Below are positions 9,494-18,471 of a stretch of 64,000 nucleotides of DNA, one piece after another. Where the stretch lies: positions 3,720-67,719 of the forward strand of contig CAVWYD010000010.1 in assembly GCA_963759055.1 (NCBI GenBank), given 5' to 3'. The first letter of the stretch is position 1. Every line of letters starts with the position of its first letter. Both the position numbers and the translations under genes were made by a program. Origin of the DNA: Thiosocius sp963759055 (GTDB lineage: Bacteria; Pseudomonadota; Gammaproteobacteria; Chromatiales; Chromatiaceae). The notes below the pieces were generated by a model, which saw only the letters and a list, made by a program, of their open reading frames with translations, was not told the DNA's origin and made no database searches.

Positions 9494-10255
9494 TCAGTCG
9501 GGGCGCTGCTGTGCATCCATGCGCGGCAGCCAGCCACAGGGGCTCGCATTCCAATAACGCGTTTGGGTGCACACCACATCCAATGCCTGATACATCGCCC
9601 CCAACCCCCAGTCGAACTGCATGCGCAAGGAGTCTTCGAACGCACCATGCATCAGCAGGAACACGTTGTCGAACGCGTCGAGCGATGGTCGCCAGGTAAC
9701 GTCATCACCAACCGGCAGTTCGATCTCGACAGCGATCACGCCGGCGCTGTTCTGCCGCTCGACGGTCCGACCCGCGTGTTGAATCAGTCTGTGCATACCG
9801 ATGTTGTCTGCAAGGTACTCGAACCTGAGGCGCTCGAAACCGCGCTCCTGCGCGGCCTCCACCAGGCGTTTCAGCAACAGCAGCCCCAGTCCTTTGACCT
9901 GCAGTCGGTCGGCGATCGCGATGGCCACCTCGGCACAACGCGGTTCACCGGCGAGTCGCACGAACCGCCCTACCGCAACGCCGTCGCATTCTCTGCCCCG
10001 GGCATCGAGTTCCACCGCGCCGATCGCAAAGTGATCCACCTGGTCGATCTCGGTGAAGTAGCGAAGTTCGGCTTCGCTGAGGACCTGTTTGCCACCCAGG
10101 AAGCGCCTGGCGCGCGACTCCGCCGACAACTGCCGGAACGCGGCCAGCAGGCGCGCCTTGTCGTCCGGCTGAATCAAGCGCAGGCGTACGCGCTCACCGC
10201 CCGGGAGCCCGATCCGCTCCCGGTAATCGCCGTCAAGCTTTAACTCCGCGTTCAT
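9494..10255 (-). CDS. GNAT-family N-acetyltransferase
   Basis: A 253-residue acetyl-CoA-dependent acyltransferase. Residues about 20-185 form the GNAT fold: RLRLIQPDDKARLLAAFRQL at the start, a central VAIAIADRLQVKGLGLLLLK strand and phosphate-binding loop (the usual Q/RxxGxG/A is QVKGLG), then LRFEYLADNIGMHRL. The final 70 residues form an extra segment with an aromatic cluster (MQFDWGLGAMYQAL). Substrate is unknown; relatives of this length often accompany acyl-CoA synthetase or protein acetylation systems, but no such neighbour is present. The gene stands alone in a gene-poor region. Confidence 0.75.
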   Translation of the reverse strand: MNAELKLDGDYRERIGLPGGERVRLRLIQPDDKARLLAAFRQLSAESRARRFLGGKQVLSEAELRYFTEIDQVDHFAIGAVELDARGRECDGVAVGRFVRLAGEPRCAEVAIAIADRLQVKGLGLLLLKRLVEAAQERGFERLRFEYLADNIGMHRLIQHAGRTVERQNSAGVIAVEIELPVGDDVTWRPSLDAFDNVFLLMHGAFEDSLRMQFDWGLGAMYQALDVVCTQTRYWNASPCGWLPRMDAQQRPD

Positions 10256-10850
10256 TTTTCACCACCCAATGAACCTGTTACCGCACCAAATGTTAGCTTA
10301 TACGCGCAAAAATGCTGCACTGCAACAATTTATTGAGGATGGATTTCCAAGGTTCCCCAGCAGCGGGCCGCCATCCACCGGCCTGCCACCCGGCCTTTAG
10401 AATGTGCGGCAGATAACGCCCCATCGTCCACCGACACCGAAGGTCCGGAAAGTGTTTTGGATTCAACCGATCGCTCAGGAAATCAGAAAGCCGCCGCTCA
10501 GGGGGATTCCCCGGTTGATGACCGGTAACCAATCCATAGCGGAAGCCGTCGGATCAATCCTCGAGTGGCAGCTTCGGCCGAGGACGCTAGCAGAGCGACC
10601 GGTTCCGGATAGGTTACCCGCCGTTCACGCCCGCCGATTTTTACGGCTGCTATCTCTTCCTGGCCTGGAGCACCCGTTAGCAGTCTCGATGGAGTACACC
10701 ATACTGACAGCCGATCCGCCCTATGACTGACTGCGGTCAAGTTCACCGCAACATTCGCGTTTGTGCGGAAGGCAGTGGCCGCCGTAACTGGCACAAAAAA
10801 GCCCGCATTTCGCGGGCTTTCGATGAGCTTGATCAGCTCGTGGCAGAAAC
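10256..10850. other. Intergenic stretch without a gene
   Basis: Nothing coding is supported between the acetyltransferase start and the mrp stop. The apparent continuation of the mrp frame down to 10498 is an artefact of the frameshift in mrp. The only feature seen is the mrp terminator at 10795-10820. Confidence 0.5.
10795..10820 (-). terminator. Intrinsic terminator of mrp
   Basis: On the minus strand AAGCCCGC pairs with GCGGGCTT around a five-base loop and is followed by six T. It lies about 30 bases past the mrp stop codon. Confidence 0.8.
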
Positions 10851-11943
10851 TCAGTTGTTTTGTATGACTATGTTCGGGAATTTCGCCGCATAGCTCTTGG
10901 CCTGCAGCGCGAGCTTGGCCGCCGCCTTGCGCGCGATCTCGCGATAGATCATCGACGGGCGCGAATCCGGCTCGGCGACAACGGTCGGCTTGCCGGAGTC
11001 GGTTTCCTCGCGGATGCGCATCTCCAGCGGCAGCGCGCCGAGGAACCGCACACCATACTGCTCTGCCATCAGACTGCCCCCGCCCTCGCCGAAGATATGT
11101 TCTTCGTGGCCGCACTTCGAACAGATATGGAGTCGACATGTTCTCGACGATACCCAGGATCGGCACTTCGACCTTCTCGAACATCTTGAAGCCCTTGCGT
11201 GCATCCAGCAGGGCGATGTCCTGCGGCGTGGTGACGATGATGGCGCCAGACACCGGCACCTTCTGCGCCAGGGTCAGCTGGGTGTCGCCGGTGCCCGGCG
11301 GCAGGTCGATGACGAGGTAGTCCAGCTCGTCCCAGTTGGTATCGTTGAGCAACTGCTCCAGGGCCTGGGTGACCATCGGGCCACGCCAGATCATCGGGGT
11401 CTCTTCGTCGATCAGGAAACCAATCGACATGGCCTGAAGGTGGTAGCTCATCATCGGCTCGAGGGTGTTGCCGTCCTTCGACTCCGGCTTGCCCGAGATG
11501 CCCAGCATGCGCGGCTGCGACGGGCCGTAAATATCCGCATCCAGGATACCGACACGCGCACCCTCGGCCGACAGGGCCAGCGCCAGGTTGACCGCCGTGG
11601 TGGATTTGCCAACCCCGCCCTTGCCGGAGGCCACGGCAATGATGTTCTTCACGTTGTCTATCGGCTTGAGCGACTTCTGCACAGAGTGGGCGACCACCTT
11701 TGAAGAGACGTCGACCTCGCAGCTGCCTACACCATCTATACCTTCGACGGCCGCCTTAACTGCCGCTGCGACATCGCCGAATATGCCCTTGGCCGGAAAA
11801 CCGAGCACGACCTGGACTTTGACCTTGTCGCCGTCGATGGTCACATCTTTCACCGACTTGGCACTGACCAGATCGGTCTCGAGGTTGGGTTCGATATAGC
11901 CCTTGATGGCTTCTTCGACGATTTCACGGGTGACTTCGGCCAT
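10851..11943 (-). CDS. mrp: Mrp/ApbC iron-sulfur cluster carrier ATPase, frameshifted
   Basis: P-loop ATPase that carries and transfers [4Fe-4S] clusters to apo-proteins in the cytosol. Reconstructed length is about 363 residues. The N-terminal MIP18-like domain (residues 1-90) is followed by the deviant Walker A GKGGVGKST, the ADIYGPSQPRMLG segment and DYLVIDLPPGTGD. The reading frame breaks near 11134-11143, right after GIVENMS: one extra base must be removed to continue into HICSKCGHEEHIF with the CxxC cluster-binding pair, and on to the stop at 10851. Without correction the protein loses its cysteines. Both halves are otherwise clean, so a sequencing error is likely. Transcribed divergently from metG, the usual arrangement. 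Confidence 0.88.
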
Positions 11944-12234
11944 TTCCTAAACTCCTGAGGTCCCTGACCGAACAATCTCTGCGGTCGCGGAACACATGAA
12001 CTGAGACAATTTGCGGCGCGATTCTACACGACCCATTCTGCATTCCCAACCAAATCAGTCGGGTTTTGCCGGGACGGGCGTTTTGGCGCCGCCGGGTGTT
12101 AGCTGCGCTAACGATGCAGGGTTTTGGCCCGTTGATAAACCGGTACTGCCTGGGGAAACCTCGCCCTGGCACGCAGGCACCCGGGCATCTGTGGGATAAT
12201 TCCCGGCCATTTCACACCCAATTCGGCGATTTCG

Positions 12235-14280
12235 ATGACCAGCCAACAGCGCAAGATCCTGATTACCAGCGCCCTGCCCTATGCCAACGGCTCGATCCAC
12301 CTCGGCCATCTGGTCGAATACATCCAGACCGACATCTGGAGCCGTTTCCAGAAAATGCGTGGCCACGAATGCTACTACGTGTGCGCAGACGACGCGCATG
12401 GCACGCCCATCATGTTGCGCGCACGTGCCGAAGGCATCGAAGCCGAGGAGCTCATTGCCCGGGTGTGGAAAGAACATACCAAGGATTTTGCCGGTTTCCA
12501 TGTCGGCTTCGACAACTATCACTCGACCCACTCCGACGAAAACCGTGTCTGCGCGACCACCATCTACGAGCGCAACCGCGATGCCGGCCATATCGTACGC
12601 CGCACCATCTCGCAGGCCTACGACCCCGAGGCAAAGATGTTTCTGCCAGACCGGTTCATCAAGGGCAACTGCCCGAAATGCGGCGCCGAAGATCAGTATG
12701 GCGACAGCTGTGAGGTATGCGGGGCCACCTATGCACCGACCGAACTCAAAAACGCGGTGTCGGCAGTGTCAGGTGCCACCCCCATCGAAAAAGATTCCGA
12801 GCACCTGTTTTTCAAACTCGGCGACTTCGAGAAGATCCTCAAGGACTGGCACAAGGCCGGTCATGTACAGACCGAAGTGGCCAACAAGCTCAACGAGTGG
12901 TTCGAGGCCGGGCTCAACGACTGGGACATCTCACGCGACGCGCCTTATTTCGGCTTCGAGATCCCAGACGCGAAAGGCAAGTATTTTTACGTCTGGCTGG
13001 ACGCGCCGATCGGTTACATGGCCAGCTTCCGCAACTTCTGCGACCGCACCGGGGTGGATTTCGACGCCTATTGGAAGGCCGACTCCAAGGCCGAGGTGCA
13101 CCATTTCATCGGCAAGGACATCATTTATTTCCACGCCCTGTTCTGGCCGGCCACCCTGCACGGTGCCGGCTTCCGCAAGCCGACCGGGGTCTATGCACAT
13201 GGCTTCCTGACCGTCGACGGCGCCAAGATGTCGAAGTCGCGGGGCACCTTTATAAAGGCCAGCACCTATCTTAAACACCTGAATCCCGAATACCTGCGTT
13301 ACTACTTTGCCGCCAAGCTCAGCTCACGGGTGGACGATATCGACCTCAACCTCGAGGACTTTGCCGCGCGCGTCAACGCAGACCTGGTCGGCAAGGTGGT
13401 CAATATCGCCAGCCGATGCGCCGGTTTCATCAAGAAGCGCTTCGACGGCAGACTCTCGCGCAGCCTGGATCAGCCCGAACTGTTCGGCACCTTCGTCAAG
13501 GCGGGCGACGAGATCGCCGACCTGTACGAAAAACGCGAATTCGGACGTGCCGTGCGCGAGATCATGGCGCTGGCGGATCTGGCCAATCAGTACATCGATG
13601 AAAAGGCCCCCTGGGTGGTGGCCAAGCAGGAAGGCCAGGACGAACAGCTGCACGCCATCTGCTCGATGGGGATCAATCTGTTCCGGGTGCTGATCGGTTA
13701 TCTGAAACCGGTCCTGCCGGTGATGGCCGAGCAGGCCGAGGCCTTCCTCAATGTAGCGCCGATGAGCTGGAATTCGCAGGCGGAGCCATTGCTCGATCAC
13801 GCGATCAACAAGTTCAAACCGCTGATGACCCGGGTCGACAGGGACAAGATCAGCGCGATGATAGAAGATTCGAAAGAGGATCTGGTTGCAGAGGCCAAGA
13901 CTTCATCAGGCAAGCCCGCTGCAGCCTCTCCGCTGGACCTGGATCCGATCGCAGAGACCGTCGAATTCGCCGACTTTGCCAAGATGGACCTGCGCGTGGT
14001 GCGCATCGTCAAGGCCGAACACGTCGAAGGTGCCGACAAACTGCTGCGTCTGACGCTCGACCTCGGCGGCGAGACCCGCAATGTTTTTGCCGGCATAAAG
14101 TCTGCCTACAATCCCGAAGACCTGGAAGGCAGGATGACCGTCATGGTCGCCAACCTGGCACCGCGCAAGATGAAGTTCGGGGTTTCCGAGGGCATGGTGC
14201 TGGCTGCCGGCCCCGGCGGCAAGGATATTTTCGTGCTCAACCCGGATGCAGGCGCCCAGCCCGGGATGCGGGTGAAATAG
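12235..14280 (+). CDS. metG: Methionyl-tRNA synthetase
   Basis: Charges tRNA-Met with methionine. The 681-residue protein has the class I signature HLGH at 22-25 within the Rossmann fold, a zinc knuckle with two CxxC pairs (CPKC and CEVC, near 143-159), the catalytic loop KMSKS, the anticodon-binding helical domain, and a C-terminal tRNA-binding OB-fold of about 110 residues (KMDLRVVRIVKAEHVEGADK). This is the long, dimeric form found in gammaproteobacteria. Start ATG at 12235 gives the standard N-terminus. Its 3-prime end overlaps the convergent peptidase gene by 44 bases. Confidence 0.97.
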   Translation: MTSQQRKILITSALPYANGSIHLGHLVEYIQTDIWSRFQKMRGHECYYVCADDAHGTPIMLRARAEGIEAEELIARVWKEHTKDFAGFHVGFDNYHSTHSDENRVCATTIYERNRDAGHIVRRTISQAYDPEAKMFLPDRFIKGNCPKCGAEDQYGDSCEVCGATYAPTELKNAVSAVSGATPIEKDSEHLFFKLGDFEKILKDWHKAGHVQTEVANKLNEWFEAGLNDWDISRDAPYFGFEIPDAKGKYFYVWLDAPIGYMASFRNFCDRTGVDFDAYWKADSKAEVHHFIGKDIIYFHALFWPATLHGAGFRKPTGVYAHGFLTVDGAKMSKSRGTFIKASTYLKHLNPEYLRYYFAAKLSSRVDDIDLNLEDFAARVNADLVGKVVNIASRCAGFIKKRFDGRLSRSLDQPELFGTFVKAGDEIADLYEKREFGRAVREIMALADLANQYIDEKAPWVVAKQEGQDEQLHAICSMGINLFRVLIGYLKPVLPVMAEQAEAFLNVAPMSWNSQAEPLLDHAINKFKPLMTRVDRDKISAMIEDSKEDLVAEAKTSSGKPAAASPLDLDPIAETVEFADFAKMDLRVVRIVKAEHVEGADKLLRLTLDLGGETRNVFAGIKSAYNPEDLEGRMTVMVANLAPRKMKFGVSEGMVLAAGPGGKDIFVLNPDAGAQPGMRVK

Positions 14281-15166
14281 GCAGACCCAGCTTCAGTGCG
14301 TCTTCTTCTTTGGCCTTCGCTGCGCGGGCGGCGGCCTCGCTCATCCAGCGCCCGAAAGCCGCCGGCAGCGGTGTCGTCTCACCGGTCTCGGACCAGCCGC
14401 GCTCGCGCGCCAGCTCACCGATCGCCTCCAGGCGTTGCTCGTCGAGCGGGTGACTGCTGAAAATGGCAGGCATCTCCTCGCGGCCTGATTTGTCGCGTTG
14501 CGCATGGATGACATTGAACAGGTCCTGGGCACCGCCGATATGACCGTACAGGCGCTGGACCGCCGCCAGCGCCTCAGTATCGGCCTCACGCTCCATCTCA
14601 CGCGTGTAATGCAGCTGCGTGTAAAGCCCTGCGCTGCCGAGCACGGCGAGGTTGGGATCCCCGACCAGCAGGCCCAGCATCACCTGGATCGCCGCACCCT
14701 GCCCGATCCCAACGATCGGATCACGGTGTTCCACATGCGCCATCTCGTGTGCCAGCAACATGGCAAGTGCATTCTCGTGCGGCAGCTGCTCCAGAAGACC
14801 CCGATACAGCAGGATATTGCCGCCCAGGGTTGCGAAGGCATTGAAGGTATCGTCGCCGCTCATCTGCAGGTGGACCTGCATGCCGTCCGGCAGCGCCATC
14901 TCTTCGCTCAGCCGACCGCCGAGCTGCTCGAGGTAGGCCTGCAGTTCAGGCCCGGCGTCGTTACGCAACAGCGAAACGGGCGCCAACGCGGCCTCATGCT
15001 CGAACGGCAGCAGGCGCGCCAGTCGACCGCCGAACTGACCGAGCAGCCAGCTCAGCAAGATCAGCAGCAAAAGGGCACCACCGGCCAGGACGAACAGCTC
15101 CTTCAGCGGATGCCGATCGCTGACGTTGATGCCTTCGGGAATCTGCGGGTTGCGATACTTCATCAA
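14237..15166 (-). CDS. M48-family membrane metallopeptidase
   Basis: A 309-residue zinc protease. One membrane helix lies at about 25-43 after a short cytoplasmic tail; the catalytic domain follows. The zinc site HEMAH is at 140-144 and the third ligand glutamate sits in REMEREADTEA. The order GGNILLYRGLL, HExxH, REMEREAD is that of the HtpX/YcaL-like group, which clears misfolded membrane or envelope proteins. It is the last gene of a three-gene operon with two YbjQ-family genes, overlapping the middle one by four bases. Its C-terminal codons overlap the end of metG on the other strand. Confidence 0.88.
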   Translation of the reverse strand: MMKYRNPQIPEGINVSDRHPLKELFVLAGGALLLLILLSWLLGQFGGRLARLLPFEHEAALAPVSLLRNDAGPELQAYLEQLGGRLSEEMALPDGMQVHLQMSGDDTFNAFATLGGNILLYRGLLEQLPHENALAMLLAHEMAHVEHRDPIVGIGQGAAIQVMLGLLVGDPNLAVLGSAGLYTQLHYTREMEREADTEALAAVQRLYGHIGGAQDLFNVIHAQRDKSGREEMPAIFSSHPLDEQRLEAIGELARERGWSETGETTPLPAAFGRWMSEAAARAAKAKEEDALKLGLPISPASRAGRLHPG

Positions 15167-15612
15167 CCGCGCGGATCGATCAGTGCCGTGCCGTAGGCCA
15201 GGACCTCGATGCTGCCGATGGAGTTGCCACGCCCCTTGGAGATCGAGGCCGTTTCATACTTGACGTTGAACACCATGGCGGCACCCAACGCGGCGGCCTG
15301 CTCCTTCATGCGCAGCAGCGACTCACGGCGCGCCCGGTCCAGCAGCGACTCGTACGAGGTGACGCGGCCCCCGAACAGATTGCGCAGGGCCGCCAGGAAG
15401 CGTTTGAAATAATCGACCGAGATCACCGTACTGCCGGTAACCAGCGCCTGCTCGTAGTGCGGCTCGAGCGGCGGATAACGCGAGGCTATCGCGGGCAGGG
15501 CATTGAACCTGCCCTCGCGCTCGATGATGGAACGGTAGTGCCGGCGCTCGGCATACTGACCGACGCCGTAGCCCAGCGAGAGCAGCACCAGGAAGATGAT
15601 GAGATCGTACAT
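15163..15612 (-). CDS. Membrane-anchored YbjQ/UPF0145-like protein
   Basis: A 149-residue protein with an N-terminal membrane helix (LIIFLVLLSLGYGVGQYA) followed by a domain resembling YbjQ: LVTGSTVISVDYFKRFLA, LFGGRVTSYESLLDRAR and AAMVFNVKYETASIS align with the neighbouring true YbjQ protein. YbjQ-type proteins form pentamers and are annotated as heavy-metal-binding, though their role is not established. The start codon shares a base with the stop codon of the upstream gene, and the stop overlaps the peptidase gene downstream, so all three are translationally coupled. Confidence 0.75.
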   Translation of the reverse strand: MYDLIIFLVLLSLGYGVGQYAERRHYRSIIEREGRFNALPAIASRYPPLEPHYEQALVTGSTVISVDYFKRFLAALRNLFGGRVTSYESLLDRARRESLLRMKEQAAALGAAMVFNVKYETASISKGRGNSIGSIEVLAYGTALIDPRG

Positions 15613-15926
15613 CAGTCGAGAATCACGGCCGTGCCGTACACATAGATCTCCGCTGCGCCCTGGGCCACGCTGGACGTGGAAAAGCGCACGTTCAGGATCG
15701 CGTTGGCGCCCACCGCCTCGGCCTGCTGCTGCAGGCGTTGCATGGCCTCTTCGCGCGACTCCTGCAACAGCTCGGTATAGCCTTTCAGCTCGCCGCCAAA
15801 GATGTTCTTGAGACCGGCCATGATGTCGCGACCGACATGCTTGGCACGCACCGAACTCCCCTGCACCAGGCCCAGGTGTTCGATCACGCGACGCCCCGGT
15901 ATCAATTCCATGTTACTGATCAACAT
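15612..15926 (-). CDS. YbjQ family (UPF0145) protein
   Basis: A 104-residue soluble protein spanning the whole YbjQ fold: a strand with SVRAKHVGRDI, LKNIFGGELKGYTELLQESR, and the closing AVGANAILNVRFSTS and YVYGTAVIL. Function of the family is unknown; a metal-binding or membrane-associated scaffold has been proposed. It heads the operon that continues with a membrane-anchored paralogue and an M48 peptidase. An internal methionine (MELIPG) could be the true start. Confidence 0.85.
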   Translation of the reverse strand: MLISNMELIPGRRVIEHLGLVQGSSVRAKHVGRDIMAGLKNIFGGELKGYTELLQESREEAMQRLQQQAEAVGANAILNVRFSTSSVAQGAAEIYVYGTAVILD

Positions 15927-15997
15927 GCCGAAATAACCTCAATTGTGGAAAACGTTATCGCAGGTCATTCGGGCGGCTGGGCGAGGCCGCGCCCTCA

Positions 15998-16963
15998 TCA
16001 ACCTCGCGTGAACTGCAGCAACTGCACGCTGAACAGCGCATCATCATCCAGCCAGACCGCCTGCTGGCGAAAACCCGCGCGCATCGCCAGCTCGCCGAAT
16101 TCCTTCACCGTGTACTTGTAGGAATTCTCGGTGTGAATCCCCTCGCCCGGTTCGAATGAATAGGTCCTGTCTTCGATACGGATCTGTTGCCGCAACCGGC
16201 TGATCAGGTGCATCTCGATCCGACCCGGCAAGGGACTGTAGAACGCATAGTGTTCGAAGGTATCCGGATCGAGATCCGTATCCAGCTCGGAGCGGATACG
16301 CCTTAACAGATTCAGATTGAACGCTGCAGTGACCCCCACGGCGTCGTTGTAGGCCGCGTTGAGCACACCGACAGGCTTTTTCAGGTCGACGCCGATCAGA
16401 AAATGGCCGTCACGACCGACCATTTCGCCAACGTCGGCCAGCAGGCGCACCGCGTCGTCCGGATCGAAATTGCCGATACTCGAACCTGGGAAGAACCCCA
16501 CCTTGTGTGCCGACAGATCACCATGCGGGATCTCCAGGCCGGCACTGAAATCGACACAGGCTGCATGCACCTCGAGCCAGGGATAATCCCGGGCCAGCGC
16601 CTGGGTCGAGGTCAGCAAGAACTCTTTCGAGATATCCACCCCGACATAGGCACTCGGACGCAGCTGCTCCAGCAGCAGACGAACCTTCTTGCTTGCACCA
16701 CTACCCAGTTCAACCAGCAGGCATTCGGCACCGATCAGTTCTGCCAGTTCCGGCAGGGCACGTTGCAGAATCGCGGTCTCGGTGCGCGTCTGGTAGTACT
16801 CAGGCAATTCGCAGATCTGGTCAAACAGCTCCGAACCGCGTTCGTCGTAGAAGAATTTCGGCGGAATGGCACGCGGCTCGGCGGACAAGCCGTCAAGGAC
16901 CTCGCGGCGCAGATCGGCCACACCCGGATGCGCATCGAAGAGTTCGACACCCCGGGGACTCAT
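15998..16963 (-). CDS. egtD: L-histidine N-alpha-methyltransferase (EgtD-like)
   Basis: EgtD trimethylates histidine to hercynine with S-adenosylmethionine, the first step of ergothioneine synthesis. From the ATG at 16963 the protein is 321 residues, the EgtD length. The SAM-binding motif VELGSGASKKVRLLLEQ, the substrate-side YYQTRTE near the N-terminus, FFPGSSIGNF and the closing FSVQLLQF are all in family order. Longer upstream frame to 17926 runs antisense through rnfA and is not coding. No egtB gene is adjacent, unlike many EgtD loci, so it may partner with a distant gene or make only hercynine. Confidence 0.85.
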   Translation of the reverse strand: MSPRGVELFDAHPGVADLRREVLDGLSAEPRAIPPKFFYDERGSELFDQICELPEYYQTRTETAILQRALPELAELIGAECLLVELGSGASKKVRLLLEQLRPSAYVGVDISKEFLLTSTQALARDYPWLEVHAACVDFSAGLEIPHGDLSAHKVGFFPGSSIGNFDPDDAVRLLADVGEMVGRDGHFLIGVDLKKPVGVLNAAYNDAVGVTAAFNLNLLRRIRSELDTDLDPDTFEHYAFYSPLPGRIEMHLISRLRQQIRIEDRTYSFEPGEGIHTENSYKYTVKEFGELAMRAGFRQQAVWLDDDALFSVQLLQFTRG

Positions 16964-17335
16964 CGAAACATCTCCCGAGACAGCGACCCGGCCGGTACGC
17001 AGGGGGCTGTTCGGGAAAAAGTGAGCGAAAATCAGGCCGCACAGGATCCTCGGGGCATGGTTCGGGTGCCAGAACGTCACCCTGCCCCAGACCCCAGACG
17101 GGGTCAAGACGCAAAAAAGCCTCTCTCGAAACGGGGCTTTAGCCGGCCAGCGGACCCGACAGGGGAGGCTGGGATTGGTAAACTGCGCAATTCGGATCTG
17201 CATCCCGGCCATTGCAGCTGGATTTGCGCAATCGCAAGGCACAGATGCTCCCGATCGGTTAAACAGACGGCCGGGTTTGAACAGGCGCGCGGACTCGTTC
17301 GGCCCCCAGACCCGATTCATTGACGCGAAGGCCCG
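16964..17335. other. Divergent promoter region between egtD and rnfA
   Basis: 372 bases between the divergent egtD and rnfA start codons. No coding frame is supported. A weak hairpin near 17113-17138 (AAAGCC against GGCTTT) faces the minus strand with a T-run, but it would lie upstream of egtD and may simply be incidental. Promoters for both operons should be here; none matches a consensus clearly enough to call. Confidence 0.35.
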
Positions 17336-17917
17336 ATGACTGAATACGCACTGATACTGGTCAGCACCGTCCTGGTGAACAATTTCGTCCTGGTGAAATT
17401 CCTGGGCCTGTGCCCGTTCATGGGCGTTTCGCGCAAGCTCGAGACCGCCATGGGGATGGGCCTGGCGACCACCTTCGTGCTCACCCTGTCTTCTGTCAGC
17501 AGCTACCTGGTGAACGAATACATCCTGGTGCCGCTTGGGGTGGCCTACCTGCGCACCATCGCGTTCATCCTGGTGATCGCCGTGGTGGTGCAGTTCACCG
17601 AAATGGTGATGCACAAGACCAGCCCGCTGCTGTATCAGGTGTTGGGCATCTTCCTGCCGCTGATCACCACCAACTGCGCCGTGCTTGGCGTGGCGTTGCT
17701 CAATATCCAGGAGCAGCACAGCTTCGTCGAGTCCGCGCTGTATGGCTTCGGCGCCGCGATCGGTTTCTCTCTGGTCCTGGTGCTGTTCGCCGCGGTGCGT
17801 GAACGCGTGGCTGTTGCCGATGTCCCGGAACCCTTCCAGGGCAATGCCATCGCGCTTGTGACCGCCGGCCTGATGTCGATGGCGTTCATGGGCTTCGCCG
17901 GACTGGTCAGGGGATGA
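17336..17917 (+). CDS. rnfA: Rnf electron transport complex subunit A
   Basis: Integral membrane subunit of the Rnf complex, which couples electron flow between ferredoxin and NAD to ion movement across the inner membrane. The 193-residue protein has six hydrophobic helices. Conserved segments NNFVLVKFLGLCPFMGVS and LITTNCAVLGVALLN, each holding a cysteine in the membrane, match RnfA/NqrE, where the two halves are inverted repeats and the cysteines bind a [2Fe-2S] cluster. First gene of the six-gene operon; the stop overlaps rnfB by four bases. Confidence 0.96.
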   Translation: MTEYALILVSTVLVNNFVLVKFLGLCPFMGVSRKLETAMGMGLATTFVLTLSSVSSYLVNEYILVPLGVAYLRTIAFILVIAVVVQFTEMVMHKTSPLLYQVLGIFLPLITTNCAVLGVALLNIQEQHSFVESALYGFGAAIGFSLVLVLFAAVRERVAVADVPEPFQGNAIALVTAGLMSMAFMGFAGLVRG

Positions 17918-18471
17918 TCGCCGCAATCCTCACCATCGCCGCCCTGGCCACCGTATTCGGGCTGATACTCGGCTACTCGGCGATCCGCTTCCGGGTCGAG
18001 GGTGACCCTATCGCCGACCAGGTCGACGCCCTGCTGCCGCAGACCCAATGCGGTCAATGCAGCTTTGCCGGATGTCGCCCCTACGCCGAGGCAATCGCTG
18101 CCGGCGAGGCCGAGATCAACCGCTGCCCGCCCGGCGGCGAGGCGACCATGATCGCACTGGCCGAATTGCTTGGCCGGGACCCGGTTCCGCTGGAGGACGA
18201 GGAAGCCGCCGAAAAGCCGAAATCTGTCGCCTATATCGTCGAAGACGAATGTATAGGCTGCACCCTGTGTATCCAGGCCTGCCCGGTGGATGCCATCCTG
18301 GGTGCCGCAAAACAGATGCATACGGTGATCATCGACGAATGCACCGGTTGTGAACTGTGCCTGCCGCCCTGCCCCGTCGAGTGCATTCACATGCACCCGC
18401 TGGAGGCTACCCCCGAGACCTGGAAATGGCCCTTCCCGGAACACAGACCGGCGGAGGCCGCCAATGGCTGA
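17914..18471 (+). CDS. rnfB: Rnf complex ferredoxin-type subunit B
   Basis: Peripheral ferredoxin-like subunit that passes electrons within the Rnf complex. The 185-residue protein has an N-terminal membrane anchor (residues about 2-24), a [4Fe-4S] domain with CGQCSFAGCRPYAEAI, and two bacterial-ferredoxin motifs (CIGCTLCIQACP and CTGCELCLPPCP), for three clusters in total. This is the short proteobacterial form. It overlaps rnfA by four bases and rnfC by eight. Confidence 0.96.
   Translation: MIAAILTIAALATVFGLILGYSAIRFRVEGDPIADQVDALLPQTQCGQCSFAGCRPYAEAIAAGEAEINRCPPGGEATMIALAELLGRDPVPLEDEEAAEKPKSVAYIVEDECIGCTLCIQACPVDAILGAAKQMHTVIIDECTGCELCLPPCPVECIHMHPLEATPETWKWPFPEHRPAEAANG

Noticed and set aside
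9470..10243. 257-codon plus-strand frame opposite the acetyltransferase
   Set aside because: Antisense shadow of a gene with a clear GNAT fold.
10498..10850. Apparent C-terminal extension of the mrp frame
   Set aside because: It is the out-of-phase continuation after the frameshift; the family sequence continues in another frame to 10851.
14498..15196. 232-codon plus-strand frame opposite the M48 peptidase
   Set aside because: Antisense shadow; Gln/Arg-rich composition without domain similarity.
17113..17138. Terminator-like hairpin upstream of egtD
   Set aside because: Short stem with G-T pairs, placed before rather than after a minus-strand gene.
16964..17926. 300-residue N-terminal extension of the egtD frame
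   Set aside because: It runs antisense through rnfA, is low-complexity His/Gln/Arg-rich and has no EgtD similarity.
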